This document shows positions 14,001 to 25,110 of a stretch of 64,000 nt of DNA, piece by piece. Made by a program: the position numbers and the translations under genes. The stretch is from Paragordius varius (taxonomy: Eukaryota; Nematomorpha): the NCBI GenBank assembly GCA_964247055.1, contig OZ176054.1, positions 1,736,001 to 1,800,000 of the forward strand. Direction: 5' to 3'. The notes under the pieces were generated by a model that worked only from the letters and a program-made list of their open reading frames with translations, searched no databases and was not told the DNA's origin. Each line of letters starts with the position of its first letter. Within the stretch, counting starts at the first letter, position 1.

Positions 14001-17000
14001 TTTCGCATGATCAGATATGTTTGTGATCCAATCGAAAAATGAATTTTATAAAAAAAAAATTTTTTGTAAAATACCGCCGAATTCCGGCTTTGAAGTAGGG
14101 GTTTAGTGTGTTTAAGTAATTGCTTCAAATCAGGATGTATAATGGGACTTTTGTTATCCGCATCCATTTGAGTTTTATTAATTTTTTCCCCAATCTTGGC
14201 AAATATCACTGGTTTAACCTTAATAAATGAATAAAAAAAATATTTTTAATTTGCCAATAAAAAAAACTTGCAAACTATTTAATACAGATGAAATTAATAT
14301 TTAAATAACCGCTAGGGTGAAAAATAATTAATATGATTATTATCTCAAATATAACGGTTAAATGGATTGATTTAATATAAAATTAACAATCATTCATCGT
14401 GTTATAGCATAATATAAAGAGAGGTATTATTATATTTGAAAAGTTTTTTAGTTTTTAAAAAAGTGCAAAAACTAATGTACTTTTCAAAGCAAAAGAATTA
14501 AATAAATCAATCAAGTAGCTGCTAATTAATCAGTAAAATTTAAATAAAAATAAAATTAACCTGATCCGGTCTCAGTATAAGCCTTCGACAAGCGAATCTC
14601 GTCAACGTATAAATAACATTACAAATGGACCATTCATCGGCACTTTGTGAGGCAGATATCATAGAGGAGGTATTGGCCAAAGCATTCGTAAAGAAAACGC
14701 GCGTTATTTTAGCAAACACTCTGGGGGGGAATAAAGATAGATATACCATTTACAGTTCAGAATCACCCTTAAACAATTCAAATTCACCCTCGAACAATTC
14801 AAATTCACCCTAAAATAAATTGTGTTTTCGAACTATATAACTCATTATTAATGAGAAATATATCTTTATGGCATAGTTTATTATATTTTCAGTATTATTT
14901 AAATTTAAAACAAAATTTTTATTATTAAAAATATATAAAAATATTGGGTAATTTTTAATCTTAAAACATATATTTCGTTTGAGAGTGAATTTGAATTGTT
15001 CAAGGGTGTTGAATTGTTCAAGGGTGAATTTGAATTGTAAATGGTATAGTTTAATTTTTTCAACACATAAAATTTAACGCTTTTATATGTGAATTTTATA
15101 GATTAAATATATGCATACATGCATTATTAAAATACGGACAAATTTTTGTGTTTAACCGTCATGCGGCCACCATGAAAAAATGTCTGAAGGCCGCGAGTAA
15201 TTTCATATACAAAATTTACGAAATATAAAAAAAAAATTTTTTTTGATAAATCCTTCCAAACTTTGGCGATAAACTAGAAAATAATGCCCATATATTTTCA
15301 AATGCGGCCCGCGAAGCCATTTTAAATATCCGTAAACACTTTAATTTAAATCATAGCACTAAATAAACTATAATGTAATCATGTGTTTTAACAACTTAAA
15401 ATTAATGTAAACATTAAATAATATATTATGAAAAGTCATTGCAAAGATTAGTAAATTCACGTTTAATATAAGTAGCCATATAAACATATTTTCCCAACAA
15501 TATCTATATAGTGTAAAAATATTTTTATTACAAGAATTTGATTGAATAAAGGTATTTCTAGATAATAAAAAGTTTATTATATAACAAAAAAATGAACTTA
15601 TTGTTGATTTTCAAGTTTTACTGTATAATTATGTTGAACTGTGATATTTAAAAAAATATATTAAAAAATCAAAAAACATACGTACCTTTTCAATATATCA
15701 TCGCGTTCAGGGCAGATATTATCAAATGCTACTATAGCGCTCCCAATAACCAGCTAAACAAAAATCAAACCATTATTATTTAATATAATTAATTAATTAA
15801 TTAATTTTTTTTAACATAAAATATTTCATACTGTCGATATATCAGTCAATAATTTTTCAATGACTTCAATCAAAGTGTCACGCATTTCTGGATCCAATCT
15901 AACAAGAGAATAAGATACAATGCATATATAAATATGTAAGTGAATTTTATATAATTATATCAAATCAATAAATAAAATGATGACCAGATATGCTTTTTTA
16001 ATTTTTATAACAAAAAAAGGTAAATAAAGATATCTTTGGAGAATTAAATATATATCGAAAAACACAAAAACAAAATAGGCACATATAAACTAACTTTAAC
16101 AATGGCAGTTTTATAACTAGCAGCTCATTTAAAAATCGAAAAAGTGCAAAATAATCACCATAGTTTTAAACTTCTTAAAGCTATTTTGTCTTCTATAATA
16201 ACTAAAAAAATTAAGCAAAAATGCAAAAAAAAGAGTTACTTATAAAGTTTTGGCAAAGCAAGGGCAGTAGTTTTCCTGACATAAGGTGACATATCCATCA
16301 TACCCTCTTTAATAGCTAACAACATAATGGGAGCTATCATGGGAACACGAATGCTGGACAAAACTCGAAGTGCCGATGCTCTTATCAGTTGATTTGGGTC
16401 CTTATAAAATTATTTTTTGTAATAAAAATTTTTAATTTGGGTGTCCTTCTTAATTGTAAATATACAGTGAAAATTGAAATTGTACGGACAAAACGTAAAA
16501 ATATAGAGGCTTTCTAAAAGACAACCATAGTTTTTCCATATGAATTTTTTTCAATATAACATATTGTTCAAAATAGAGATATATATTATGTATATTACAA
16601 TTATATTTGAATGTTTTTTAGAGGATATATTAAGGATTTACAAAAGTATGGTTTTCTTTTGTAAAAATTCTTTATATTTACGTGTTGTTCCGTATAATTT
16701 TAATATATACTGTAAAATTATTTTTTTGTTTATATTAACAATTATTCCTGAATATTGCCAGATTGATAGCATTAAGAGCAGAGAATCTTGTAAAAAAAAA
16801 TGGCAAAATAAAAAAATCAATTGTTTAAAACGAAAATTGATAAATATCACTACATAATTTTTATCGTGAGACCAATCGCCAAAAAAATTTTCTTGAATAT
16901 TTAAAAATATGTAAAGACTCTTGAAATTTTATGTACAATTTATTTTTTTAGTAGTATTAATCCAAAAATAGTAAAATATTTTCCTTATATTATAAAATAT

Positions 17001-18324
17001 TATGAGTTTAAAACTTTTTATGCGACTTTTTTCTATTTCTTAATAAAGTTTAATAAAACGAAAATTTTTGTTTAAAAGAAATATTAATATTCAATTATTG
17101 GTCAATTCAAAGATTTTATTTAAATTTGATCTATTTTCATGTGCTATAGTAGTTTTAAAACCAATGTGCCTATTTGAGTTTTGTGACACGTGCGAAAAAC
17201 ATTATTAAGTCGGGTCCATTATAAAAATTGTCATTTGAATATATCAATAAAACTATAAAAGTATAACCCTTAATATTTCTCTAGCGTATGGAGTAAAACA
17301 ATATTAGTCCATAGAAGAATAAAAAATGTTTTTTTAAAAAAACATTATTAACAAATAGGATTGTTTTTTTAAAAAAACATTTTTTTATTGTTCTATGGAC
17401 TAATATTGTTTTACTCCATACACTATTGTATATATAATAATACGATTCTAACTTGGTCGAAACAAAGTTAATTTCATACAAACTCAGCATATGATAATTG
17501 GAAATATCATTTACCACATCTAGTACACTTTTTGATATGTTATTTATTTTCGGAGAAATAATAATTATCGTTATAATAAACTAAATATTATATTACAACT
17601 TATATTTAAAATAAAGTCTAGAAAGGTGGTTGGCTCGGCAAATTTATAAAAACTACCCAACAGTTTAATTGATTCGTTCCATTTCCAGATCATTCAAAGA
17701 CAATTAAGTTATTTATTAATATTTTATTATTATGCCCATAAAAATTTAATTTACAGCTGGCTTTTTAAATTATAATAATTTTAATATAAAATAAAACAAC
17801 TAGTAAAAGACAAATCAATATTATTATTATAATGAATGTTTGATACCTTAAGTCCTTTTTGAAAGGTACTTATCGACAAAAGTGCCAAGTCTTGTTGTTC
17901 TTCTGCATAACGCACCAAATAAACATAAACCAACTTTTTAACCTTAATAAAATAATATAATACATATAATTTTAAACAAAAATATTACATATTTAATGAT
18001 TCTTAAAAAGTTTACTTCAATATTTTTTGAGGCAACGTTTTTAACCACGGCTGGGAATAAATGTGCTGCATTTTTTCCTTTTGCTACCATCTACATAAAT
18101 AACATTATACACAATATAATTTACCCCAATAATTCGTTTCATCGCCTCCAATTTTAATGAATCTTTATTGTTATCCAACATTTCTTTTAAATCTTCATGC
18201 CTATAGCGACAAATAAAATTGGTGTATATCACCTTTTATTGGCACTTCCAAATATTTTATCGGTTTTTTCGGAGCCAAATTCCATCTTATCAGGATAAAA
18301 ACTTTCCGTAATTTCTCGTATCAT
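2072..18324 (-). CDS. AP3B: AP-3 adaptor complex beta subunit
   Basis: Large beta subunit of the AP-3 adaptor, which sorts cargo from endosomes to lysosomes and related organelles. 29 exons, 1429 aa (human AP3B1 about 1,090): 18324-18233, 18200-18125, 18090-18016, 17942-17847, 16400-16240, 15898-15832, 15753-15686, 14720-14561, 14218-14075, 13721-13624, 13544-13484, 13167-13096, 12964-12902, 12416-12284, 11959-11901, 11217-10974, 10523-10393, 10082-9967, 8510-8199, 7886-7569, 6696-6539, 5616-5497, 5170-5069, 4832-4774, 4596-4372, 4011-3742, 3469-3427, 3332-3084, 2589-2072. All phases agree. Trunk (residues 1-742) has family blocks [81 protein letters not shown] and [16 protein letters not shown]. 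The hinge (about 743-1070) is acidic and Ser-rich ([13 protein letters not shown]). The C-terminal ear has [15 protein letters not shown] and [11 protein letters not shown]. Exon 16 adds a charged, low-complexity insertion to the trunk. The start is the only Met after an upstream in-frame stop. Confidence 0.95.
5738..6012. mobile_element. Mariner-like MITE (GGACAAAACGT family) in AP-3 beta intron 21
   Basis: GAGGACAAAACGTAAGATAA at the left and GTTTTGTACGTACG...CAATTTTTACTGTA at the right, an inverted pair; the outermost left bases are lost. Confidence 0.6.
7178..7550. mobile_element. TACCAT-family MITE in AP-3 beta intron 20
   Basis: Ends TACCATTTAC / GTAAATGGTA, flanked by TA. The left arm contains about five tandem units of a 20-21-bp repeat (variants of AATTCACCCTTGAACAATTC), the right arm three to four in reverse complement. 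The core has no coding capacity. Confidence 0.88.
10632..10927. repeat. Tandem duplication (about 150-bp unit, two copies) in AP-3 beta intron 16
   Basis: AATTCAAAACAAAGGGCTTA recurs 151 bp apart (about 10640 and 10791), each followed by ACAATAATAGGGYCAGTTAT, CTCTACC and AATAATCACCAACATATT. The copies differ by scattered substitutions and small indels. Confidence 0.8.
11401..11530. mobile_element. TACCAT-family MITE fragment in AP-3 beta intron 15
   Basis: One arm unit (TTAAACAATTCAAATTCACT) followed by the family core (GGGGCTAATATAACG, TATGGCATAGTTTA); the other arm is missing. Confidence 0.6.
12491..12876. mobile_element. TACCAT-ended element, AGTTGGTCC family, in AP-3 beta intron 13
   Basis: Ends CACCATTTGGACTTT and GATATGAAATGGTA. 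Internal inverted units AGTTGGTCCTT ... AAGGACCAACTT. Different interior from the main TACCAT family but the same outer bases. Confidence 0.65.
13210..13454. mobile_element. TACCAT-family MITE in AP-3 beta intron 11
   Basis: TACCATTC left end, core CGGGCTAATATAACTAATC and ATGGCATAGTTTATT, right arm GGGTGAATTTGAATTG, end GTAAATGGTA; flanked by TA. It has fewer arm units than the copy at 7178. Confidence 0.82.
14744..15046. mobile_element. TACCAT-family MITE beside the AP-3 beta exon-8 acceptor
   Basis: Complete ends TACCATTTAC / GTAAATGGTA with tandem arm units. It ends only about 22 bp from the splice acceptor of exon 8 (14720), so element sequence probably supplies part of the branch-point region. 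Confidence 0.85.
16463..16714. mobile_element. Mariner-like MITE (TACAGTRAAA ends) in AP-3 beta intron 4
   Basis: TACAGTGAAAATTGAAATTG with GGACAAAACGT on the left; GTTGTTCCGTATAATTTTAA and TACTGTA on the right; TA at the ends. Open frames of about 70 and 105 codons overlap it on both strands, as expected of an inverted repeat, and are not genes. Confidence 0.75.
17283..17424. mobile_element. Near-perfect hairpin MITE in AP-3 beta intron 4
   Basis: Arms of about 60 nt, GTATGGAGTAAAACAATATT ... AATATTGTTTTACTCCATAC, differ at only a few bases and enclose about 20 nt. Such high arm identity suggests recent insertion or conversion. Confidence 0.8.
18091..18124 (-). other. 34-nt micro-intron, AP-3 beta intron 2
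   Basis: Minus strand, GGG|GTAAAT ... TATGTAG|ATG, phase 0. Removing it joins AMKRIIG to [13 protein letters not shown], matching the known AP-3 beta sequence without a gap. Confidence 0.9.
18201..18232 (-). other. 32-nt micro-intron, AP-3 beta intron 1
   Basis: Minus strand, donor AG|GTGATA and acceptor CGCTATAG|G. Without removal the frame hits TGA at once. With removal, ...[11 protein letters not shown] is restored and runs into the conserved AP-3 beta block. Confidence 0.9.
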
Positions 18325-18420
18325 ATGTGCGTGTTAAAAGGTGGTGTTGGGTGGTATAAATGAATGCCAAAAATTCATGTGCTTTTTTCAAATTCAAATC
18401 ATTTAGAATAAATTTTTATT
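18325..18420. promoter_or_regulatory. Compact divergent promoter of AP-3 beta and USP39
   Basis: Only 96 bp separate the two start codons, so both 5' UTRs and core promoters must fit here or overlap the genes. It holds a GT-rich stretch (GGTGGTGTTGGGTGGTATAAA, TATAA at its end), a small inverted repeat ATGAAT...ATTCAT (18360-18378), and CAAATCATTTAG just before the USP39 start, which could act as a 3' splice or trans-splice acceptor. Confidence 0.55.
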
Positions 18421-21411
18421 ATGGTAATTGAAAAGAACGACAAAAATATTGAGATGGACACGGTTGAATCCGATTTGAAAAGAAAACATGACGATATCGC
18501 TTCAACTTTTGATGAAGAAAAAGTTTATCGAAAACAATTGGTCGTACCTGGAACGAAATGCCCTTTTATCGACACCATAAATAGGTAGATTACTAAATAT
18601 GATAATTTAGATCAGTGTTAGATTTTGACTTTGAAAAATTGTGTTCCGTATCATTATCACATTTGAATGTTTATGCTTGTTTGGTTTGTGGAAAATATTT
18701 TCAAGGTATATTGAATTTCTTTTTGTTATATTATCCTTAATTATAATCCTATTGTTTTTTATGCAATAGGCCGAGGTCAAAAGAGCCATGCTTATACCCA
18801 TAGTGTTCAAATGGGCCATCACATGTTTATAAATTTACACACCTTAAAATTTTATTGCCTTCCTGATAATTACGAGGTTGTGGACAGTTCTCTCGATGAT
18901 ATAAAGGTTTACTAAATGTTTTTATGAGATAATTTATTCAACTAAAAAATTATATATTTAGAAAGTGAACATAATAATTGCTAAATGTTATGCATTAGCT
19001 TTCTTTTTTCAACCTCAAAATTTATATCTTTTAAAACCTTTTAATAGCTTTAAAATATATTTAGTATGTTTTGGATCCTACATTTACCCCAGAACAAGTC
19101 ACAAATTTGGATAAAAATGACAAACTCTCTCGGGCCTACGATGGCACTCTCTACCTTCCAGGTATCGTGGGACTGAATAATATCAAAGCAAACGATTACT
19201 GCAATGTAGTTTTACAGGTAAATATACATAAGATATTTGATTTTAAGTTTAACTATCCTAAAATTTTAGAACATTTAATTTTCCTCAACTCATTTTGCTT
19301 AAAAAAATATTTATTAATTATAATTATTATTATTGATTCAAATAAAAAACCAGAAAATTTTAGAGTTCCTAGTTTTATTCAAAAAAAACAAGCCTTAATG
19401 ACTATTAAAATTAACATTTTCAAGTAAAAAATGGTTTTTAAACAAAAAATATGGATGTATTAACCTAATGTTTCCGGAAAAATTAACTCTATATATATAT
19501 ATAACAAAATATAGTTTTTTATGCTCTCATTTTTTCAATTACACTGGACAACAAATTTTTCTGCCACTCGAGTTTTTTGCATTTTCTGATATTTAGTATC
19601 ATTCTAACAGTAAATCCAAAATAAAAATTATTACCCGATGGAAGAGTTTTGTATAATTTGATTTTTTTGATTATGCGCCCTCTTTATCAAAATTTTACTA
19701 AAAAATGTTTTTCTTTGAAAATATACAAGTAATGCCCATTTGTAATATATCATTCGAAAGAGTAATAAAAACTCTTTAAAATGCATACTAATATGTATTA
19801 CATCGACAGTTAATATTGGACACAAAGAGCGACAAACGCGCGAAGCGAGAGCATTTTTTTTAATTATTATATTTTTAAAACTAATGGATGAAAATAGCTC
19901 AAACTTTGTTTATGTGATGAATGTCCAAAAAATATAACACAAGAAAGTTTTTTTGATTAAAACATTTTTTTATTGCTTTTATGTCACTCAAAACAGCCAT
20001 TTTTAAGTTTTTTGTTTTTTAAAAATTACCATCTCATCAATATTTATTTATTTTCTTTACGGGGCTGATAATTTCGAAATTTTAAAGATAAAAACAAAGT
20101 TTAAGGTATTTTTGATCTTTTATAGCCATTATGTAATAAATTTATAGTTATAACTATGCATTTTATTATCCACTAGGTAAAATATTTATGATAATAATAA
20201 TTTGTATTAAAAAAGCAAACCAGAAGCTTTTTCAAACATTTTTTTTAAATTAAATACTAATATAACCCTAATAATTATATTAAAATAATTTATATGATTT
20301 TCAAATTAACTTGTCTGTGAAAATTCTTGACTTATTTAAGGATTGAAAATTTCGACCATTTAAATCCAAATAACTTTTACATCCGATTGATTTAAATGAC
20401 TTACTACCATTTAAAAGATGCAGTTTTTTGAGCTCTTTCGAATGATATAAAATACATGGCTTAATATTTAAAACTTTTTATTTTCGAAATTTCGAGTTTA
20501 ATGTTAAATCGGGACCAAAAATTATCGATTAACTCTAATATAAAAAAATTCTTTCATGCTAGACCAATTTTCTTTTCAGATATACTAATTATGTACTTTA
20601 ATGAAATAAATTTTAAATTTACAAGAATGGCAGTTAAAAAAAGTTAAAATTTGTTGTCTAGTGTTATATATATATCGTTATTAATAAGTCGCTATCTCAC
20701 GTTTCTCCACTCCGTGATTACTTTTTACGGCCAACGAATTATGAGGGGACAGTTAGACCAGCCGGTGATATAAGCTTTCTGGTAGTTTCTCGATTCGGTC
20801 AATTACTTCGAAAGCTTTGGAATCCGAAAAATTTTAAGGCTCATGTTAGTCCACACGAAATGCTTCAGGCCGTTGTGCTTTGCAGTAAAAAACGTTTCCA
20901 ATTCACGGTTCAAGGTATTGATTGATTATTGATTTGATTGCCTTTAAAAATGAAATAAAAAAAAGATATCTTTCGTAATACATATATATGTACTATTTTT
21001 CAGTTAAAAGCAGCATTTTAGTTGTCTTTGATTGCAAAAAATGTGTTTCGTTTGTTGGAAAAAAAATTGTTTTGGCTTGAAAAAATGTTCCGTTTGGGTG
21101 ACAAAATGTTGCTTTTGATAAATGAAAAATGGTATATATATATATCCATAATTTTGTTTTTTCATGATATTCTGCCCAAATAAACAATTCTAAATTTTAG
21201 TTAAAACCTCCTTTAACAGCTGACTCATCTAAAAAATGCCTTATGTAATGTAATTTAAATTAGAGCGCATTCATAACAAGTTATTAAAGAAGATCGATAA
21301 AATTTTTAGTGTTTAAATAACTGTATTTCGTTGATGTATTTTATTGGTATTTCCATCATGTTTTTTTACAGTTTTGAATAACTTTTATTTTAACCGGTGT
21401 TTATATATGAA

Positions 21412-21442
<31 letters not shown>

Positions 21443-24400
21443 AATACCTAAAAAATTTTAACTACATTTATTAATTAACAACCTTTATATATTTCAATTT
21501 TGAGATTTTGATGATGCTTAATAAATAACCCCCCCAAAAAACAGGTGATCCGGTCGAATTTATATCATGGCTCCTGAATGCATTTCATTTGGCCTTAAAT
21601 GGGACAAAAAAACGTGATAGCTCAATCATTTATAAAACATTTCAAGGTGGTATGAGAGTTTATAGTCGAAAAGTTCCACCCTTACATATGGTATTCAGCT
21701 TTATTCATTAAATAATTATTTCAAAATTTCTGTAAAATTGAAATATTTATCATTTTTTTACAAATTTAATTCTGTATAACAGAGTGAGGAAGAAAAGATA
21801 GAACTTTTGCTGACTGAAGAATACAAGGGTAATGCTATGAAATTTTTGTGTATTAAGATAGGCATATATGTATATATATCATTTACACCTTAAATACACT
21901 TAAACAATTTTATTTCATTCTCGAACAATTTAAATTTACCCTAATATCAATAATGTGTTATAAAAATTACCTATATTTTTTTTATTTTAAAAAAAATAAA
22001 ATTTTGCTTAAAATTAAAATGATAAACTATGCCGTAAAGAAATGTTTATATAAATAATGATTCATATTAGCCCGAAAACACATAATTTATTATTAGGTGA
22101 ATTGTTCAACGGTAAATTTGAATGGTTTAACGATGAATTTGAATTGTTCAAGGGTGAAATGGAATTGTTCAAGAGTAAATTTGAGTTGTAAATGGTTACT
22201 TTTACTTTGTAGGTTTTAAAATATTTGCTTAAGATACTCAATTTTAACACCAATTTTATAAGTATAATCAAAACTAGTTTGTTTTTATCAAGGATGTCAA
22301 ACACGCTTTGTTCCATACACAAAAGTCCTCTTAAAATGTTGGTAAAAATGAAAAATTGGATTTTTATCAAAAATTTACGATTATTTATAGAAGATATGTC
22401 ATCCAACTCGGACTTAAAATATATAAAAAACCATTACATAGCAGATCACAGAGTTGTGTTAGACACCCATGTTATATATATATTACATCTCAAATACACC
22501 CTTGAACAATTTTATTCTCGAACAATTCAAATTCACCCCAAAAATATATTATTTGTTTTCGGGCTAATATAACTAACTCATCATTAATATGAGTTATTTC
22601 TTCATAGCATAGTTTATTATTTTTTCAGTAGTATTATGTTAATAATTTCAAACGAAATTATATATATATATAATTTTTAATGTGAATTCAAAGTGTAAAT
22701 GGTATAGGTATAAATTTAAATCATACTTTATTGTCTTTACTTTTTACGCGCGACAGAACGGAGAGAAGATATTCCATTCCTGTATTTAGCAGTTGATTTA
22801 CCGCCCCCGCCTTTGTTTAAGGACGAACTCGAGGGTAATATAATACCCCAAGTCCCTATACACCAATGCTTGGCCAAGTTTAATGGTATGACTGAAAAAG
22901 AGTATAAAACGTACAAGGATAGTACGATAAAACGGTTTGAATTAACAAGGTTACCACCATACCTTATACTTTGTTTCAAGGTATATAGTTTAGTTTAGTT
23001 TACTCTCTTTTAAAAGGAATTTGGTTGCATAATTATATCTCTATTCATTCTCATCATTTAGAGCTTTTTTCTCGATTTTCAAACAAAATTTTGTTTCAAG
23101 TTAGTGTTTGTTTGAGTTTTAGTTTTTTTTACCAAAATTATTTTGTTTGATAAGTATAAATCTATACTAAACTCACCCTCAAACAATTAAAATTCACCCT
23201 GCTAAAAATAAATTATGTGTTTTTGGGGTAATATAACTTATATTATATTTTTTGTATTATTATGTTTTCTGTAATATTATGTTAATTTTTAACGAAATAA
23301 GTAATTTTTTATATGTATTTTAAAATATAAATGATTTTAGGGTGACATTCAATATATACAAAGGTTACTTCGAAGTGTAAATGCTATATATCTATATATA
23401 ATAGACCCCATTTGTAATAAATTGTGTATAAAATGTACAGCACAATAAGGCTACGACCACACTTTATTGTTTCAAGGTTTAGTTTTAGGCTTTTTATATG
23501 ATACACTACAAATTTTTGCTTCACATGTTAAATGTAACTGTTTATGATTCAGTATAACACGTATTAACTAACGTGTTTTCTCCTCTACAGTATTAATATT
23601 GATTCGATAAAATATAAATTTTTTTGATTTTTTTATTTTGGCTAATAACAGAAAATTACATAAGTTTATTTCTTGTAGTTTATTAAATTTAGCATATCGG
23701 GATTCGTCATATCATTGTTCAAGCTATGCCTTTACATGCCTTTTTAAATAGAATTCTCAAAAGTCATTTTTGGTCCACATTTAATTAAATATTAAATTTA
23801 TTTCCAATAACCAATTTGGGATTTATCAAAAAGATATATATTGCATTTAATAATAATGTAATGTTTAAAAATCGATTTACTCTCTGTTGGTTTGGCCAGG
23901 TTAAACCAATTTTAAAAGGTCACTAAATTACCTTTAATATATTTATTTATTTATATTTTTAGAGATTTACCAAAAACAATTTTTACCTCGAAAAGAATCC
24001 CACCATAGTCAATTTCCCCATACAGTATGATTTTTTTCCAATACAATATAATTTTTTTTAAAAAAAATCCAAAACTATTATTTTGAAGGATATAACAATA
24101 AATGATAATTGAATTTAAGTTACCATACCTAATATAAAGCTTTAAATGTTGTTTTTAAAATGTTTGGCATTGGATGAAACATTATACTTATTAAAGTTGA
24201 TAATAAATATACCATATTCTGTCAAAAGCAGCATTTTTAATTCCTTGGATGGAAAATATTCCGTTTATTGAAAAAGTGTTGCTTTTGTCTGAAAAATGGT
24301 ATACCATTATTATGTGGAAATAAATGATCTTTAATAATTAAATAAAAAGATGATATTTTTAACATTTATTTTTTATCTTTCTTTACCTGATAGGGATATT

Positions 24401-25110
24401 GAAATGGCCGAATATATCTGTTCAGATCCTGCGATTCAAGATGCCAATCCTCACACGAGTTATGATTTGATCGCTAACATAGTTCATGACAGTTTACCTG
24501 GTCAAACTAAAGGAACCTATCGAGTCCATATTCTACATAATGTAAAAATTTCCATATAATTTATATGGATTTACTTTTTTTCCATTCCAAAAAGAAGATT
24601 GGTATTTTTATTGTAGCGCGCCATACATTAATTTTTTGTTGACTTTTGTTTGTCACATATTTTTGATAATAAACTCATTCTTTGAAATATGCTATCCTTT
24701 TTATATAACTTTATAGATATTATGTAAAATGGCCACAATCAATTTATCAAAGAGATGATATTTTTATATTCATATAAACTAATAGTAGGGTTAAAACGTA
24801 GTATATCCAATAACTAACACAAAAAATTATAATTTTAGAGCGAAATTCATTAATTTTATTTAAATTTTGGGTTATGTTTTAAATTTAATGTTATCGTAAT
24901 GTAATTTATGTATATTTACTAATATACTCTAGTATAATCAAAGGTATATTCATGTATTTTTTAATTAAATTATTCATTATTTTTTATATACCATAGGGCA
25001 CGGGGAAATGGTATGAATTACAAGATTTACATGTAACTGAAATACTTCCACAAATGATTACATTAACTGAAGCATACATACAAATTTATAAATTAAATAC
25101 TGATAAATAA
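18421..25110 (+). CDS. USP39: USP39/Sad1 U4/U6.U5 tri-snRNP protein (catalytically dead ubiquitin peptidase fold)
   Basis: Spliceosome factor needed to hold or recruit the U4/U6.U5 tri-snRNP. Eleven exons, 504 aa (human 565): 18421-18584, 18611-18705, 18770-18906, 19065-19217, 20689-20914, 21545-21690, 21783-21828, 22757-22980, 23963-24024, 24394-24541, 24997-25110; every phase matches. The zf-UBP domain (residues about 47-125) has KCPFIDTINR, YACLVCGKYFQGRG, KSHAYTHS and NLHTLKFYCLPDNYE. The USP fold follows. At the catalytic cysteine site, GLNNIKANDYCNVVLQ carries Asp176 in place of Cys, as in human USP39, and the catalytic His position in GTYRVHILH is Thr, so no peptidase activity is expected. 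HVSPHEMLQAVVLCSKK, AKFNGMTEKEYKTY and GTGKWYELQD are near-identical to the family. The N-terminus is shorter than in vertebrates. TAA overlaps an AATAAA hexamer. Confidence 0.97.
18585..18610 (+). other. 26-nt micro-intron, USP39 intron 1
   Basis: Starts GTAGAT, ends AATTTAG, with TACTAAAT inside, close to the classic branch-point consensus. Retention would give AAT AGG TAG (stop). Removal restores TINR-SVLDFDFEKLC, which matches USP39. Confidence 0.92.
20991..21134. mobile_element. TACCAT-ended hairpin element, AAAAGCAGCATTTT family, USP39 intron 5
   Basis: TACTATTTTTCAGTTAAAAG ... TTTTGATAAATGAAAAATGGTA; internal GCAGCATTTT / AAAATGTTGC inverted. It starts 76 bp after exon 5. Confidence 0.65.
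21887..22197. mobile_element. TACCAT-family MITE in USP39 intron 7 (copy 1)
   Basis: Left end TATCATTTACACC, right end TTGTAAATGGTT, with diverged arm units and core TTAGCCCGAAAACACATAAT in reverse orientation. Confidence 0.75.
22481..22704. mobile_element. TACCAT-family MITE in USP39 intron 7 (copy 2)
   Basis: Second copy in the same 928-nt intron: diverged left arm (CACCCTTGAACAATTTTATTC), core TTTTCGGGCTAATATAACT, end AGTGTAAATGGTA. The intron is thus mostly transposon-derived. Confidence 0.75.
23164..23386. mobile_element. Diverged TACCAT-family MITE in USP39 intron 8
   Basis: TATACTAAACTCACCCTCAA at the left, GTAAATGCTATA at the right; arm units recognisable but decayed. Confidence 0.6.
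24210..24301. mobile_element. TACCAT-ended hairpin element, AAAAGCAGCATTTT family, USP39 intron 9
   Basis: A 92-bp copy of the same family: TACCATATTCTGTCAAAAGC ... GCTTTTGTCTGAAAAATGGTA. Confidence 0.65.

Noticed and set aside
16540-16857. Overlapping open frames of 105 (+) and 70 (-) codons
   Set aside because: Both lie largely on a mariner-like inverted repeat in an AP-3 beta intron and show no protein similarity or exon signals.
22062-22572. 114- and 115-codon open frames on opposite strands
   Set aside because: They run through the arms of two MITEs in USP39 intron 7; the repeated NNS-type residues are the translated arm units.
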